A stretch of DNA of 64,000 nt from assembly GCA_934047225.1 (NCBI GenBank), contig OW203991.1, positions 6,262,001 to 6,326,000 on the forward strand, written 5' to 3'. Made by a program: the position numbers and the translations under genes. The notes under the pieces were generated by a model. That model made no database searches. It had not been told where the DNA came from and saw only the letters and a list, made by a program, of their open reading frames with translations. Below, piece after piece: positions 22,401 to 30,972 of this stretch (positions are counted from its first letter, which is position 1; the number at the start of each line of letters is the position of its first letter). This stretch comes from Ypsolopha sequella (Eukaryota; Arthropoda; Insecta; Lepidoptera; Ypsolophidae).

Positions 22401-22664
22401 AAGAAGCCTAAATTTTATTTTGCGTTTTACACGGTATGAGTCATTGAGCCATCACTTACAAAGTCTGCAGTATGAATTTGGCTACACCAACCAAAGTCAC
22501 CTCATGTACCGGCAGCATAAGGCGTTTGCCACTCTATGACCACTTTATTTCCAGGAGTTGTTAAGGTGCCGGTGCTGATGAAATGTGCGTACATCAACTA
22601 TCTGGAGTCTTTGGAAAAGAAAATACAACAAGAAAAACTTGAAGCTGCTTATAAGAAAAAATAA
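10406..22664 (+). CDS. unrecognised small protein, 87 aa, three exons
   Basis: Predicted exons are 10406-10482, 20639-20715 and 22555-22664. Phases match at both junctions: AG plus G gives Arg26, and G plus GA gives Gly52. Donors are ag|gttacc and cag|gttaat; the last acceptor is ttccag|ga. The second acceptor (acagag|g) is less certain because a cag lies two bases upstream, so an extra exon in the 10-kb intron remains possible. The start ATG has a good context (gaagctATGG). The product is hydrophilic at both ends, with ITTC and MKC cysteines in a middle helical part and a Lys-rich end (AAYKKK). I do not recognise the family and assign no function. Intron 1 holds the whole BEL/Pao element in the same orientation. 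Confidence 0.5.
10812..11002 (+). repeat. 5' LTR of the BEL/Pao element
   Basis: 191 bp, TG...CA ends, matching 17311-17501 throughout by eye. It carries a TATA-like ctataaaac near 10974-10982, only about 20 bp from its end, so the transcription start may lie close to the LTR edge or be driven by another element. No canonical AATAAA was seen. Confidence 0.93.
11006..11023 (+). other. candidate tRNA primer-binding site
   Basis: TGGTCCTTCGAAA begins three bases after the 5' LTR. TGG is the complement of a tRNA CCA end. I believe a tggtccttcga-type site is common in BEL/Pao elements, but I could not match the tRNA by sequence alone. Confidence 0.5.
11235..11498 (+). repeat. three tandem 88-bp units in the BEL/Pao leader
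   Basis: Units start at 11235, 11323 and 11411 (ttcactcaagcattc), exactly 88 bp apart, and differ by only a few bases; the third diverges near its end. They lie between the primer site and the gag start codon, where packaging or translation signals would be expected. Function unknown. Confidence 0.9.
11566..17232 (+). CDS. BEL/Pao polyprotein: Gag-PR-RT-partial RNase H fused to F-type envelope, 1888 aa
   Basis: One uninterrupted frame. Gag core (DUF1759-like; IPDFFGK near 212) is followed by cysteine-rich knuckles near residues 431, 465 and 483. Protease: DQGSQ at 561-565. Reverse transcriptase: ADIEKMF with Asp883, and YMDD at 959-962. RNase H starts at GFCDAS (1133-1138) and reaches PRLE. 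It then jumps at about residue 1186 into the KEDN...PDKW tail normally found after integrase (DUF5641-like). So the end of RNase H, the zinc-binding domain and the integrase core are absent. From about 1278 the frame is an envelope: hydrophobic leader, furin-like RYKR|GLING after Arg1400, membrane helix about 1820-1845, basic tail. In related elements the envelope comes from a spliced RNA; no splice is assigned here. The start ATG is the first after the leader. Confidence 0.9.
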   Translation: MADVLFNRQGEILREIESVNTNFKKDSAARKTTEYLIKRVDTLDLLWREFDLNNTKLQSYEDKTCDYFSRNIYEELKSYYEKTKIMISSYNKPIEPKSTVQFHLPIFTDTDEVGQLISQQGTNFRAFERLINRVNDSRMEEKWEIEDELKNLQRLWNSIDHLHLRIDNILQGSNEDYEHDFESTERRYLEIKKKLNRKLSSSDHLRIATPQIDIPDFFGKYTQWPTFYDLFNEGIHKSKCLTKTQKMQHLKSKVKGEAERLIQHLNITAENYDTAWNLLTNRFNNPLVLFTNHIEVFLNQPVIQKQTSYELKKLYDTTMECIFAIHNLGIDTSTWDPILVHLVSKKLDADTYTDFQISRSSPRDLPVFDDFMAFIERKFMALEPNQRKGKKPAASVKQPDQQQSWYKGSNINLRKSVTKSYQAIATSHKHKCLLCGLDHKLFQCKRFLNQPADTIIKTIEKLHICQNCLHKHNDTICPSKKKCQICNGNHNTIIHDAAVSVSANPKPPSVPTATASSSNSQSRQYNVNYVANEDEEILLTTLSLNIKASDGTFINFRALLDQGSQISLVSENAAQLLGLRRQHYQASISGIGTSSKQSKGKVTLECQSIYGDYEFTTEALVVSRVINNLPSTTLRRTSWEHLQHTRLADPQYHVSKPIDILLDASVYSEIIMSGLVKGAHQSPIAQQTKLGWILSGQVQTFACNVVIKNLDDIKKYWEVEEINQSSGPLTVNEQYCEDHFQANTQRLENGRYEVAIPMKPGFEEQLGHSKPRAVAQFIQQEKRMSKSSLLSERYKKFMDEYEQLGHMRPADSQSTGAACYLPHHAVLKLDSTTTALRIVFNASSRTSSGLSLNDLMESGPNLQQDLLSLILKWRQFKYVITADIEKMFRQIHVREADQHLQSIVWRVSPHDLLREYHLTTITYGTKAAPFLAMRTLQQIGRDNAATFKLAASALENSFYMDDLLAGSNSINQAKKLQHELSIVLKKAGMNLRKWSSNEPKLIKDLPSELLNAPFEFRDSESRKTLGLQWNASSDTFTFSNNIDCNTDKTQYTKRQLLSDVAKIYDPLGWYQQLTIKAKILFQKTWSLNISWDDKLPESFSKEGLQIRDDLKTIPTFSIPRYLGGMEHSFQIHGFCDASEKSYACAIYIVTLNHKGECTSKLVATKSKVTPRNKEVSLPRLEILTELVINKEDNVPPDKWAMGRVEEIHPGKEGHVRVVTLKTQNNVLKRPINKLIMLPVNNNVIEKTVDSSQPAEPTSTLSSTKNKFKGRQKLRGNALRSLFGTALIFMSLLSPSNRQTSASYKVSPLNGRQTFYFDKISDLQHIRDEWKLVVYHNMTSFWQGVEDISLYITHLKKVCRTMYKHKNNQYEGVLLQLEHQLNEIIHYNNILKFQNKQRYKRGLINGVGNVASFLFGVLDDRFADQYKKDIEKIALNENHLQNLIRNQTLIVESEYNILRRHEGIINTQFHFMTQSLKNVSMEVNESRLDSQNGLFITSSTLSANIILSNLRSIQQSLIAAITDVTHGRVDIHLLSPEQLETQVQTITHHLQGDLIIPNMENIRDLYKILRVYARIIDNYLIMEIKIPLVTNEVYELDKIISLPYKKELHTYRLTTAYPYLAFNLRKDIALLLSQNDMQRCIHSSQKNILCPIDTPIYDMRTRQSICDLKLVNMDQNKETTCTSELLSCADRWVKLQNKQNDWLYTCCEECTVRILCPADTEIQSLSGNGIVSLGQGCTLKGNTFTIFSHKNFFDHINTEVEKMEIPQMSILNSILKTNVLDNATPPVFQEDHSISWNRLRAQIEELKQQSSQSLTIHDVHLYIVSYSVGGLFILAVLIVGIICIRRRLRKTPAVQNIPVPQPRTLHRTTADNSTSPEVQLVNFGVPKTI
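17311..17501 (+). repeat. 3' LTR of the BEL/Pao element
   Basis: Same 191 bp as the 5' LTR, followed by the second catat target duplicate at 17502-17506. The bases just upstream (ctcggcagca) are not polypurine, which is unusual for a plus-strand priming site. Confidence 0.93.
17507..18134. other. no gene recognised (intron 1 of the small gene)
   Basis: Between 17560 and 17640 a short open stretch ends in a possible donor (attacag|gtgtgg), but its phases do not fit the neighbouring exons, so it is not called. The rest shows nothing. Confidence 0.4.
18135..18930 (+). mobile_element. TTAA-type MITE, family A, interrupted by a second repeat
   Basis: The left part (ggcgatatgtaaaagcttta) and right part (ending tgtcgattttttttcatagc) match the intact copy at 60609-61033. 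The middle is split by a different 135-bp repeat at about 18610-18748 and extra sequence. The left TTAA is preserved; the right end is decayed. Confidence 0.65.
18610..18748. repeat. short inverted-ended repeat, family H copy 1
   Basis: Ends ctaaaaaggc and gcctttttag are inverted complements. A second copy lies at 37940-38078 in tryptophan--tRNA ligase intron 7. Non-coding, MITE-like, about 135 bp. Confidence 0.65.
18946..19171 (+). pseudogene. 3' terminal fragment of a LINE ORF2
   Basis: A GC-richer island encodes an Arg/Ser-rich stretch in frame to the stop at 19171 (SASGMFAEARTDCF ... ARLDCPYLSR). From family knowledge this resembles the C-terminus of LINE reverse transcriptase proteins. 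No endonuclease or polymerase part is present, so it is a 5'-truncated remnant. A putative 3' UTR follows to about 19370. Confidence 0.5.
19640..19760 (+). repeat. RTE-type 3' tail fragment
   Basis: Contains caaagtttcaccccaatcgg, cagtagtctctccgtgaagg and ataatattagtgggatt, which recall the 3' ends of RTE-like retroposons common in insects. No coding part is attached. Confidence 0.45.
19755..20190 (+). pseudogene. 3' end of an I/R1-like LINE, frame-shifted
   Basis: The best frame (19873-20124) reads LRSGHIPLNKFSYLMHK then CSECGVIENVYHILMEC. This is the RNase H-proximal C-terminal part with a Cys/His cluster found in RNase H-bearing LINEs. A related frame upstream (YQWREYVDQGS) is in another register, so at least one frameshift has occurred. 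It is a dead 5'-truncated copy in intron 1 of the small gene. Confidence 0.6.
20937..21294 (-). repeat. (GATG)n-tailed retroposon, family B copy 2
   Basis: Inverted copy of 7562-7925 with its tail at 20937-20955 and its other end at about 21294. It is nearly full length relative to copy 1 and lies in intron 2 of the small gene. Confidence 0.75.
21625..21880 (+). repeat. interspersed repeat fragment
   Basis: The block from ataaaacaaagtcgcttccc to gggcgggtcgctagttata has the look of a widespread insect repeat (cgaaacggattttgatgcg). I base this on familiarity only; there is no second copy in the window. Confidence 0.4.
22082..22222. repeat. imperfect fold-back
   Basis: Left end acctatgtgaagtttgtaac and right end gttgccaacttcacataggt are inverted complements around a central part. 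It is a MITE-like stem with no coding capacity, in intron 2 of the small gene. Confidence 0.55.
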
Positions 22665-22762
22665 GTAAAAAGTATTTTGTATCTCCATTTTACAGTTCCG
22701 TGTATTACGGCAATTGGTTTGTTATTTATTAAATCTTTTTTGTAAAACCAGTTTATTTTATA

Positions 22763-22768
22763 AATAAA
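22763..22768 (+). promoter_or_regulatory. polyadenylation signal of the small gene
   Basis: AATAAA about 100 bases past the stop codon at 22664, in an AT-rich 3' UTR. Confidence 0.6.
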
Positions 22769-23306
22769 AGCAACATATTTTAATAATTCTTAATTGTTTT
22801 ATTGCACTTATCCTTATTCTATCTTAATAATTATAATTTAAATATCTATCTTGGAAATTTTATACATTGCGTTCAAAGGGAAATTTTAAAAAATAAACCA
22901 AGCTTCTGTTGGAATGTACAAAAACAAAACAATATAATTTCAACACTATATTCTGTCTCTTTCTTACTTGTTAATATTTGTTTTTATGAACAAGCCACTT
23001 CAACCACTTGACTAAAAGTCCCTTGGACAGTTTCTCTTTACTGCCTGCACCTTCAGCGAGCTATATGTGACACAGACACCTCTCCTGACAAAATAACGAT
23101 GAATAAATAGTATATTATTTGGATCGTTAAACTCTGCCTTTTACTGGAATACCTATATCCTAACAGCTTATCTCTTTTTCAACTCAATTCTTCTTTTTTT
23201 TTTTACAGCAAAACACCCCTCCCTATTTTTGCACACCAACGCTGCTAACGCAGTATAGCGACCTAGCGAAACTGCAATAAATTTTGTCTCATTAGTCATT
23301 ATAATA

Positions 23307-24017
23307 GGTCTTTACCTATGAAATTGCCGAAATTTTCTTACAGATTTATAAAAAAAAAAATGAAAAATAAAAAAACACATTTTAACAAAAACATTGTTGA
23401 GGCCTTCTTGTAAGTATAAAAATACTTGTAACAGAAGACCCCACTCTTCCATAGCCATAAATTATTAAAATTCATACCAAAACAAATAATTGTAATAAAC
23501 TTTATAACAAAAATTAAAATATTTATACATGACAATTAAAGTTAAATGCACGGTCTTATTCGTGAGTGTGTGTAAATGTGTGGATATATGTGAAATGGGA
23601 GAATATATGTCTGTGTGTGAGTGTGTAGTGTGTGAGTTTATGAGTTCATAATTCCTGTAATTCAGTAGCTACATCAATTATTTGTTTTTTGTTTGAAGTT
23701 GATTTCAAGATTTTACATCTACGTATTAAATTTTGTTTTTATTTTCAGTTTGATTATAAAAATTTAATCTTCAAAAACAGTTAGTCCTAAATGCCATCCA
23801 TTTCCATGATAAGATTCGTAATAACTTTTTACCGCTGACACTTTTCAAAAATTAAATTAATGTTGCTGTTGTTAATGTTGTCTCATTCATACACAATAGA
23901 AACTACATAATTTGGATTTGTCATTCCTAAAAAAAATGCAAAAATGTTAGTACTGAAAATTGGGTTTCCTTCAAATAGAATTTCTCTATAGAAAACGGCA
24001 ATTTCATATGTAAAGAC
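23307..24017. repeat. MITE-like element, family J copy 1
   Basis: Terminal inverted repeats ggtctttacctatgaaattg and caatttcatatgtaaagact. Related copies are at 38267-39092 and 59140-59550. The interior includes a GT-rich simple-sequence stretch near 23560-23640. No transposase frame. Confidence 0.65.
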
Positions 24018-25177
24018 TAATAAAACCAAAGATAACTGCATCTGACAGCACCGACCTAAAGTCGCTTGCAATAAGAGCTGCCAATTGGTAGCCTGTCATG
24101 TTGCCGTCCGTACACCTATTTTTTTATACGCAGTGCGTTTACGTTTATATGATTTCGGAAAAAGTCGGGCGAAAAAACCCAAGTGCCCCAAGCCTGTTCT
24201 CACTAACCTTAAGGCGATTACCATCGCCAAATTAGCAGCTCGATATTTGTCAGAACGAATATCAACGGAAGCGACATTGAAATAACGTTAATAACGTTAA
24301 TGCATTGTGGCTGTTACGACGCTCGCTGCGTCCTTGATAGGGCGAAATAGGAGAAAATTATACTTTTCACGTGGACGTGATTGTTCGATTGAATAATCCT
24401 ATGTTATGTTTATAGCTATCAAATTTATCTATTTATCAAAGCATAAATGAATTCAATCGGCCAAGCCACGTAGGAGCAGTAGGAAATTCATGCCAAAAAA
24501 CACCATTTAGTTAATGAATTTTTTCATGTAGAAGTTTTGGTGGTATGAAAAAGAAAAATGTTGCATATGTTGTCTAAGAGCTGATTATTCATAATACATT
24601 TTTTCATTATTTTTGGTTTGGCCGTAAGCGAGGGGTAGGCTTTAGAAAGTACCCATTTGGCAATAGTAAGGCCCTTAAGTGACGCCTTCATCGGTTGCCT
24701 CACAGAGCATATTTCTATTATCTTAAGAGTATGGCCTTCCCTTTATTACATTACCCATCCAGCACAATAAATCCAATGGCAAAGACTTTATTTGCTTTTG
24801 TTAGACGTGATTATAAGTTGGCTCATTGGCCTTGGCCAGATAATAAATTGGAGTGTATTTAGCTAATACTGAAGTATTTTGTTGGCAAAAAAAAATATTG
24901 GATTTAAGTAGATTGACTTCATTAAAAAAATCAAGTCAATCCCTTAACCGTGTTCTTTCACGGAACGTCTAAAAAAAAAGGTTTAAATGTATTTTTTAGA
25001 CAAAAGTATATATCTTAAAACATTGCTTATAAGTAAAAGATCAATAGATCATATATCTGAGAACCCTCGAAAGTGTGGCGTTGTTGATGTTCTTAAATAT
25101 TTAGGCCTCCGATTTTATCTACTTTGGCCGGTAGTAAAAACGGGCAGATGCATATCTCAAGAAAATAACATAACATA
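24018..25177. other. intergenic, nothing recognised
   Basis: AT-rich, without a coding exon or a repeat shared with the rest of the window. A short direct repeat ataacgttaataacgttaat occurs near 24282-24302. Confidence 0.4.
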
Positions 25178-25250
25178 TTGGACGTTACATCGGAAGACGT
25201 TACATCGGAAGACGTTACACTGGAAGACGTTACATTGGAAGACATTACAT
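25178..25250. repeat. 15-bp minisatellite, about five units
   Basis: The unit gacgttacatcggaa is repeated about five times with point differences, just beyond the 3' end of the sage-like gene (stop at 25272 on the minus strand), so it probably lies in that gene's 3' UTR. Confidence 0.8.
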
Positions 25251-25271
25251 TCCTTCGGATGTGTAACTGGC

Positions 25272-28136
25272 TCAGTACCGCTGCTGCCGCAGCCTGAGCT
25301 CTGATGCGTGCAGCTCTATGAAGGTGGAGTTGTCATCCGGAGCGCCTCCCGACAACATGAACTCCAGGTGACGGATGTACAGGATTGCTATTCTGGAAAA
25401 TGTGGAAATTTATTGAGGCATAAGTATATAATGTAACGCATCGAGGACCAAATTCCCGGAGAAAAGGCACAAGGACGTAAACGTCACAAATAAATGGATA
25501 ATATCAAGCTGGGAAGTCTTGAAACGGTCCACCAGATTTTTCAAACTCACTCTCACCGCTTCAAATACGGTTATACAAGGTGAGTTTTTGATCAACGTCC
25601 AAATTCATACTAGTGGCTTGGTAAGTGATCAGTATCATGCATCAATAAAAATTTTGGTGAAATTCGTAAAATGAAATTTCGACTCCCCATAGTGATTCAC
25701 TCGGGACTAGAACTGAATTTATATGGGAAGCCGAAATTTCATTATACGAATTTCACAAAAATTGTTACTGATCCAAGATACTGATCACTTGTCAAGCCTC
25801 CAGTATGAATTTGGACGATGATCAAAAAGTCACCTTGTATACTCACCATCTTAACTTGACAGTGGATAATCGGAGATGGATATACGCCATTTAATGCATG
25901 CATGTAGACTCCCAGACATGTCGTGGCCAGATCGTTGAATTGGGCAGATTGTAAAGTGTGAAATAAAAAATCTTTCACCAGAAGTCAAAAATAGGTGCGA
26001 CGACGAGCGGAGCGAAGCGGAGCAAGGAGGAGCGTGTTAGGTTTACATGTAAATCAATTTGGGGAGCCGAGCGAAACGGATATAAGTATTTTATAAGTAA
26101 GAAGAGTATAAAATAAAGACCTGAGACACTCGATCTTGGAGTACTTCTTCTTAGAAGGCTTTACGTCGGGGAGCTTCGAGCGCAGGAGGTCGAACGCTCG
26201 GTTCATGTCACGCATTCGCGTTCGTTCGCGATCGCACGCAGACTTCTTGTATTCTGGAATATTTGGTTACCAACAACTTTTCAATTGGGATCTACAGGCA
26301 ACAGATGGCGCTAGCATAAGTCAGGCCAAAAAATACTACGGACCGGGTATGTCAAAATTTTGTTGTTGTGTGTTATCAGGTTTTCCTACTGTTTTTCTCC
26401 AATATTTTTCTCGCATTTTTTTACCTCCTCTTATTACCAATATGTTAGGTATATATTTGTTATGGTTATTACGTTTTTTCTTTTTTAGAACAAACATTTT
26501 ATTTTTATTTTGTAAAGAAGAAACTTAACTAAAAACTTAAATAACATTAAAAAACTTAACTTACAATGATCTAAAATAAAATCCTAACAAAGTAAACCTG
26601 AAAGTTATTTCATTATTTATGTTATTAATTTTTGATATGGGGTTTTTCGTGAAATAAATCAACACAATTATTAAAGCAATCTGGTACGGCACACAAAGAC
26701 ATTAATCGAAATTCCAATTCCAAGAAATTTATCGAAAATCACAAAAAACTACGTAAAAACCATAACAATGTACTGAAATAACAGATTTTCATGTCCGGAT
26801 CGTCGATGCGCCATCTACAGGGATAATTTGGCAGGAGATCACCATTAAGAAAAATTAAGATGATATTATTATATCGTCCGTGCAAAGGTCCCCGTTACTC
26901 CAAGCGGAAAGACACGCAGTGCGAGATGGACGGACTCGGGGAAAATTTACAAAAAGTCTGTTTTAAAATAATACAAAATTAACTAAAATAGCTATGAAAA
27001 TTTCCATAACCAGTAATTTAGGTATTGTTAAAACCCATCTAAATAAATATTTTTGAAGTCTGTGTGCTATCCCGATTTGTCAGAATATAAAAGTGTAAAA
27101 AACCTCATTTCATTAATTATTTATATCGAGTGAAATTCCTCCAATCGCGTTTCTGATAGGCCAGAATCTAGAAAAAGGTCCCAAAATTGTTATACTAATT
27201 TGTTTAACTTAAGACTTGGTTTGAACAGCAGATAAATAACTTCAAAAGTATAGATTTTGACGATATACCCCCTTAAGACAGGCACAAATGTTTAACGGCT
27301 TACCAGTTCATAATTTGTGATTTATACCTACTTTCTTAAAATTCTTTACTAAAGCTACTGAGTGAGTGTCAATAGACGATTTTCCAACTTGTTTTTGCTT
27401 ATTTTTTATATTGACATGAGAATAAACAACGGAGTGATCATCATTAAATTGAGGTGAATATAATATCAAAGTGTTCAATAGATGCACTTTGAAAACTAGC
27501 ACTAATCAGATATTCCATTTAACATAATATTATGTATGACCCACTTTTCACACCTATTACTCGTTTATTGTCAGGACGTTTCAGTTTTACATGGTAACCC
27601 TATGTATGACTCACTTTTCAGACTTGCTACATTGAAATATGATCTAAACAGTGCGTTAGCGAAACTTTCCTCAAAAGTAGTAACGGTGAGAACATACCTT
27701 TCTCTAACATCATAGCTCGGTCCTTCCAACTTAGACCGTCCGTGTTAGATTCGTCAACGACAAGCTTGCTCTCATGGATATCCTGCGAGTAATCCAACGA
27801 AGACTCCGAGTTCGTCGGCTCATGATGCACCGACTGCTCCCTGTACTCCTGGTTGTAGTACCTCGGCCCATCCTGGCTGTCCAGCTCATGAGGCCTGAAG
27901 ATTACCTTTCTAGGTTCTGCGTAGTCATCCAAAACGTACGAGCGGTGGTGCGAGATAGTTTTGTCGTACTTCTTATGCGAGAACGTGTGTTCTTCTTTGG
28001 GCCTGTCGTCGGATTTCCCGATTTCTAGAATGACGCGGTCCTCCACATCTCTTTTAGGCTCCTCGTCTTCCTTGACGACTGTGTAGTTGGCAATGAGAGG
28101 TATAGGGACGTCCTCGTCGTATGTCTGATTGTACAT
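25272..28136 (-). CDS. sage: sage-like bHLH transcription factor, 230 aa, three exons
   Basis: Exons are 28136-27698, 26253-26121 and 25392-25272. All phases match: G plus AA gives Glu147, AG plus A gives Arg191. Donors are gaaag|gtatgt and ctcag|gtcttt; acceptors are attccag and ttttccag. Residues 1-146 are acidic and low in complexity. The bHLH runs from about 152 to 205: basic region [15 protein letters not shown] with the E-box-contacting ERxR pattern, loop PDVKPSKKK, second helix [19 protein letters not shown]. The second intron cuts helix 2 at a site common in bHLH genes. A short tail ends LRLRQQRY. The family is certain. The sage assignment (a salivary/silk-gland regulator in insects) rests on the [13 protein letters not shown] motif recalled from the family and is less certain. 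Start: first ATG of the open exon, 28136. Confidence 0.82.
26855..27276. mobile_element. TTAA-flanked MITE in sage-like intron 1
   Basis: Starts TTAAGATGATATTATTATAT and ends, read inverted, TTAAGGGGGTATATCGTC. Its interior (gttactccaagcggaaagac) is shared with the inverted copy at 50655-51077. No transposase. Confidence 0.65.
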
Positions 28137-28705
28137 CGTAGGCGACTGCCTGCTACCTGGCGCTAGTGTACACTGCGTCTTACATTCTGGGATCTATTGT
28201 TATGCATATTTGATAAAAGTTGCGTGGATTGTGTATTCAAGTGGCCGTACAATTTCGAGTTTCAGTTAAAGAGGGCTTCTTCGTTTTGTGTCTTTGTGTC
28301 GAGACTATTGTGTCGGTGTTTGTTTGCCGACGCCTTGGTGGCATATTATTTGTTGAGACACGTGTGACTAATCCATGCACGCGGGTCCGCTCGGCTCTAG
28401 CAGCAGAACTGATCGAAGGACGATCGCTTTAAACTCATACGTTTTCTAAAAGGAGTTGTTGAAGAAAACAACGGGAATAGGAAGCTAGATTTTATTTTCA
28501 CTATTGTAGTATAAATAAATAGGTAAATACTGTTATGCTTTAAGCACAGCCCAATAAGGTTGAAAGTTGAATATATTTTATACATCATTCATTTCTTATA
28601 TCTATTTACAGGATTTTCTAGCACACTCTTATATGATAACATGTTCTGAAATAACAATATTGAATCGCAATTTCTATAACACACAAACGTCTTCTAACTT
28701 ACTGC
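28137..28705. other. upstream region of the sage-like gene
   Basis: Holds the presumed 5' UTR and promoter of the minus-strand bHLH gene. No TATA box or other site could be fixed with confidence; AT-rich beyond 28440. Confidence 0.4.
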
Positions 28706-28836
28706 AGGTACAGTGGAGACCATATCAAGCTATACACTTGAAGTACGACATTAGCCCCTACAGGGCCCTACAGAGAAGAATTTAAGATAGGTACAAAGTC
28801 CAATGTGTCTGACTTGATGCGGTCTCCACTGTACCT
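28706..28836. repeat. 131-bp fold-back
   Basis: Perfect ends aggtacagtggagacc and ggtctccactgtacct, with more pairing inward (tcaagctatacacttga region). MITE-like, non-coding. Confidence 0.7.
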
Positions 28837-28963
28837 AAGAGAAAAATGCTGAAAATACATGTTTGTGCTCAAACCGACAACTTGTCATGGATATGAAACA
28901 ACAATATAACATTCTTAGAACCTTGCTCGACGCAAGTGCTATGTCACCTCACCCCGCGCATAC

Positions 28964-29322
28964 TTAAGAGGTCTGCGGAGCAATCCTAGTTCATACAAAC
29001 GAAATACCAAAACCATTTGTAAATCATAGATATTCTTAGGATAGTGTGTGTTTATTCCAATTAGATATCTAGGTTCCCAAATATATATTTTGAAAGGACA
29101 CCGATTTAAAGATGACATATAAGCAATTTAAAATTTCACAGAAAGCTTATTTTTCTTATATTTCATTTTTAAATCAGTATTCTTATTTAATATATATTTG
29201 GGAACCTAGATATTCTGTAATGCAATCGGAAACAATACACACTACTTTGAAAATATCTATGATTTACTAATAGTTTTGGTATTTCGTTTGTATGAACTAG
29301 GATTGCTCCGCAGGCCTCTTAA
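28964..29322. mobile_element. TTAA-flanked MITE with long inverted repeats
   Basis: TTAAGAGGTCTGCGGAGCAA at the left mirrors ttgctccgcaggcctcttaa at the right. The arms stay complementary for over 100 bp (aatcctagttcatacaaacg, gaaataccaaaacc and onward), leaving a short loop. TTAA ends suggest a piggyBac-type mobiliser. Confidence 0.8.
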
Positions 29323-30327
29323 GGCGTTATATACAGCGAAAGTGGTGCCAAGTTGGAAAAAAATTTAATAATTATGAAAATCTACTTAATTAAATGCCTA
29401 TAAATAGCAATGAACTATTTTTACACAGCAAAATTTTCAGAAACGTCTTTTTATAGCTAGAATTTTAACTAATGCCAAAAGCGACCGTTTTTAGCAAAAG
29501 TTAAAATTTTAGCTCATCGAAGACGTTGTCTATGAAAACTATGCTATTATTAGCTATATGCTATTGATTGAGCAGACTTTTAATAATTATTCTGATAGGT
29601 AAGTAATGTTTTTTTTTTCAAAAGTGGCAGTACTTTTGCAGCATAAGACGTTAATTTTATTTTACATGTAAATCTAAATGCTATACGTCGTTATGTACCC
29701 AGCTTTAAAAGCTAATCCTCTTTGGATTCACAAATCACATTTTGAAATGAAAAAATGTAGAATTAAAATAAGTAGTTACAATTTTCGTAATTCATATTTG
29801 ACACAAAGTTAAATCACGAAATTTTAACACTTAGATCACATGAAAGAATAATTTGACCGGAATGGCCTTGTAACTTTTAAGGCGAATCGGTGCAAATTTA
29901 TTTCCTGAACTATATCTATGGTGGCTGTAAAACTTTAACACATATTCTGTTGATCATACTGAACGACTGGCTCAAAGGGAACATACGAAAAAAATTTACC
30001 TCCTTACAAAATTAAAACACCTACTGTCAATTTTGCACGGTACGATCAATTTGATTTGCGTCATTTCAAGTCATAAAACGAATTTTTTTCAGTGTGATCA
30101 ACAAGTTTTTTTTAAGTTTTGTGGAACCCCATACATATATGCACATTTTAGATCATAATGAACAGAAAATCACTTGTACTATCCCACAAAGTTTTTTTCA
30201 CTTTTGCTGCACGCCGAGATGCCGCGAAACGCGGTAGCTTAACTGCGATAAATTATGTCTTAATCTATGAAAACATGTCGCATATCTTGCATCTCGCTCT
30301 CTATTTGTCCATTTTCGCGTTTCGTCA
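29323..30327. other. intergenic, nothing recognised
   Basis: AT-rich with no coding exon. Near 29881 a block (aaggcgaatcggtgcaaatt) resembles, inverted, part of 45960-45995, so some of it is repeat-derived. Confidence 0.4.
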
Positions 30328-30972
30328 TTAAGGCGGGCTTGTTCGAACGAAAACCATTTTTAACGTACACTATTACACTCGAATTTCGTTTAGCGCAAGT
30401 TAGGGCATTTGTGATTTTTAAAAAACATGAAAACAACATTATTTTGCAGGTTAATTGTACTTTTATCGAAAATTAAGGCTTATATATACGAAAAAATTAT
30501 ATATATTTTATATACCTATATATGGCTTTCTGTATTCAAAGCTTTCACTCATTCGACTGATGCCGGCACCAAAGTGGGGCGAAATATATCTCGAAAATAC
30601 TAAAAATAGTTATTTTCGTTGTGTTTATAAATATTACACTAAATGAAAAGCTTATTTTAGTCAAATGTAAATATTTATTTCAAGTTATATAAGAAAAGTG
30701 CTTGACTATGCATTTAATACAATGGCATAGCTAAATGGTTCCCGAAAAAAAAACCATAGCTGTCGCCCAAAATTCTGAGATCTCTGCGACGAAAGCCTAT
30801 TTTCAAGGGGTAGTTCAATTTATTTTTCCTGATACTAAATCAATTTCACTATATCTGTTCGAATAGTCATTTAATTAATATTTTCAGGAATGCATTGCAT
30901 TTTTTTAAGGTTTTGAGTCTGTTCCGCAACTTTACACTTGACGTCAAAAAATCAGGAAGAAGCCCGCCTTAA
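30328..30972. mobile_element. TTAA-flanked element next to a second one
   Basis: TTAAGGCGGGCTT at the left mirrors AAGCCCGCCTTAA at the right. The right TTAA (30969-30972) also serves as the left end of the next MITE. The interior includes a ctgatgccggcaccaaagtg block seen in the fold-backs at 58097-58763 and 62482-62668. Confidence 0.6.
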
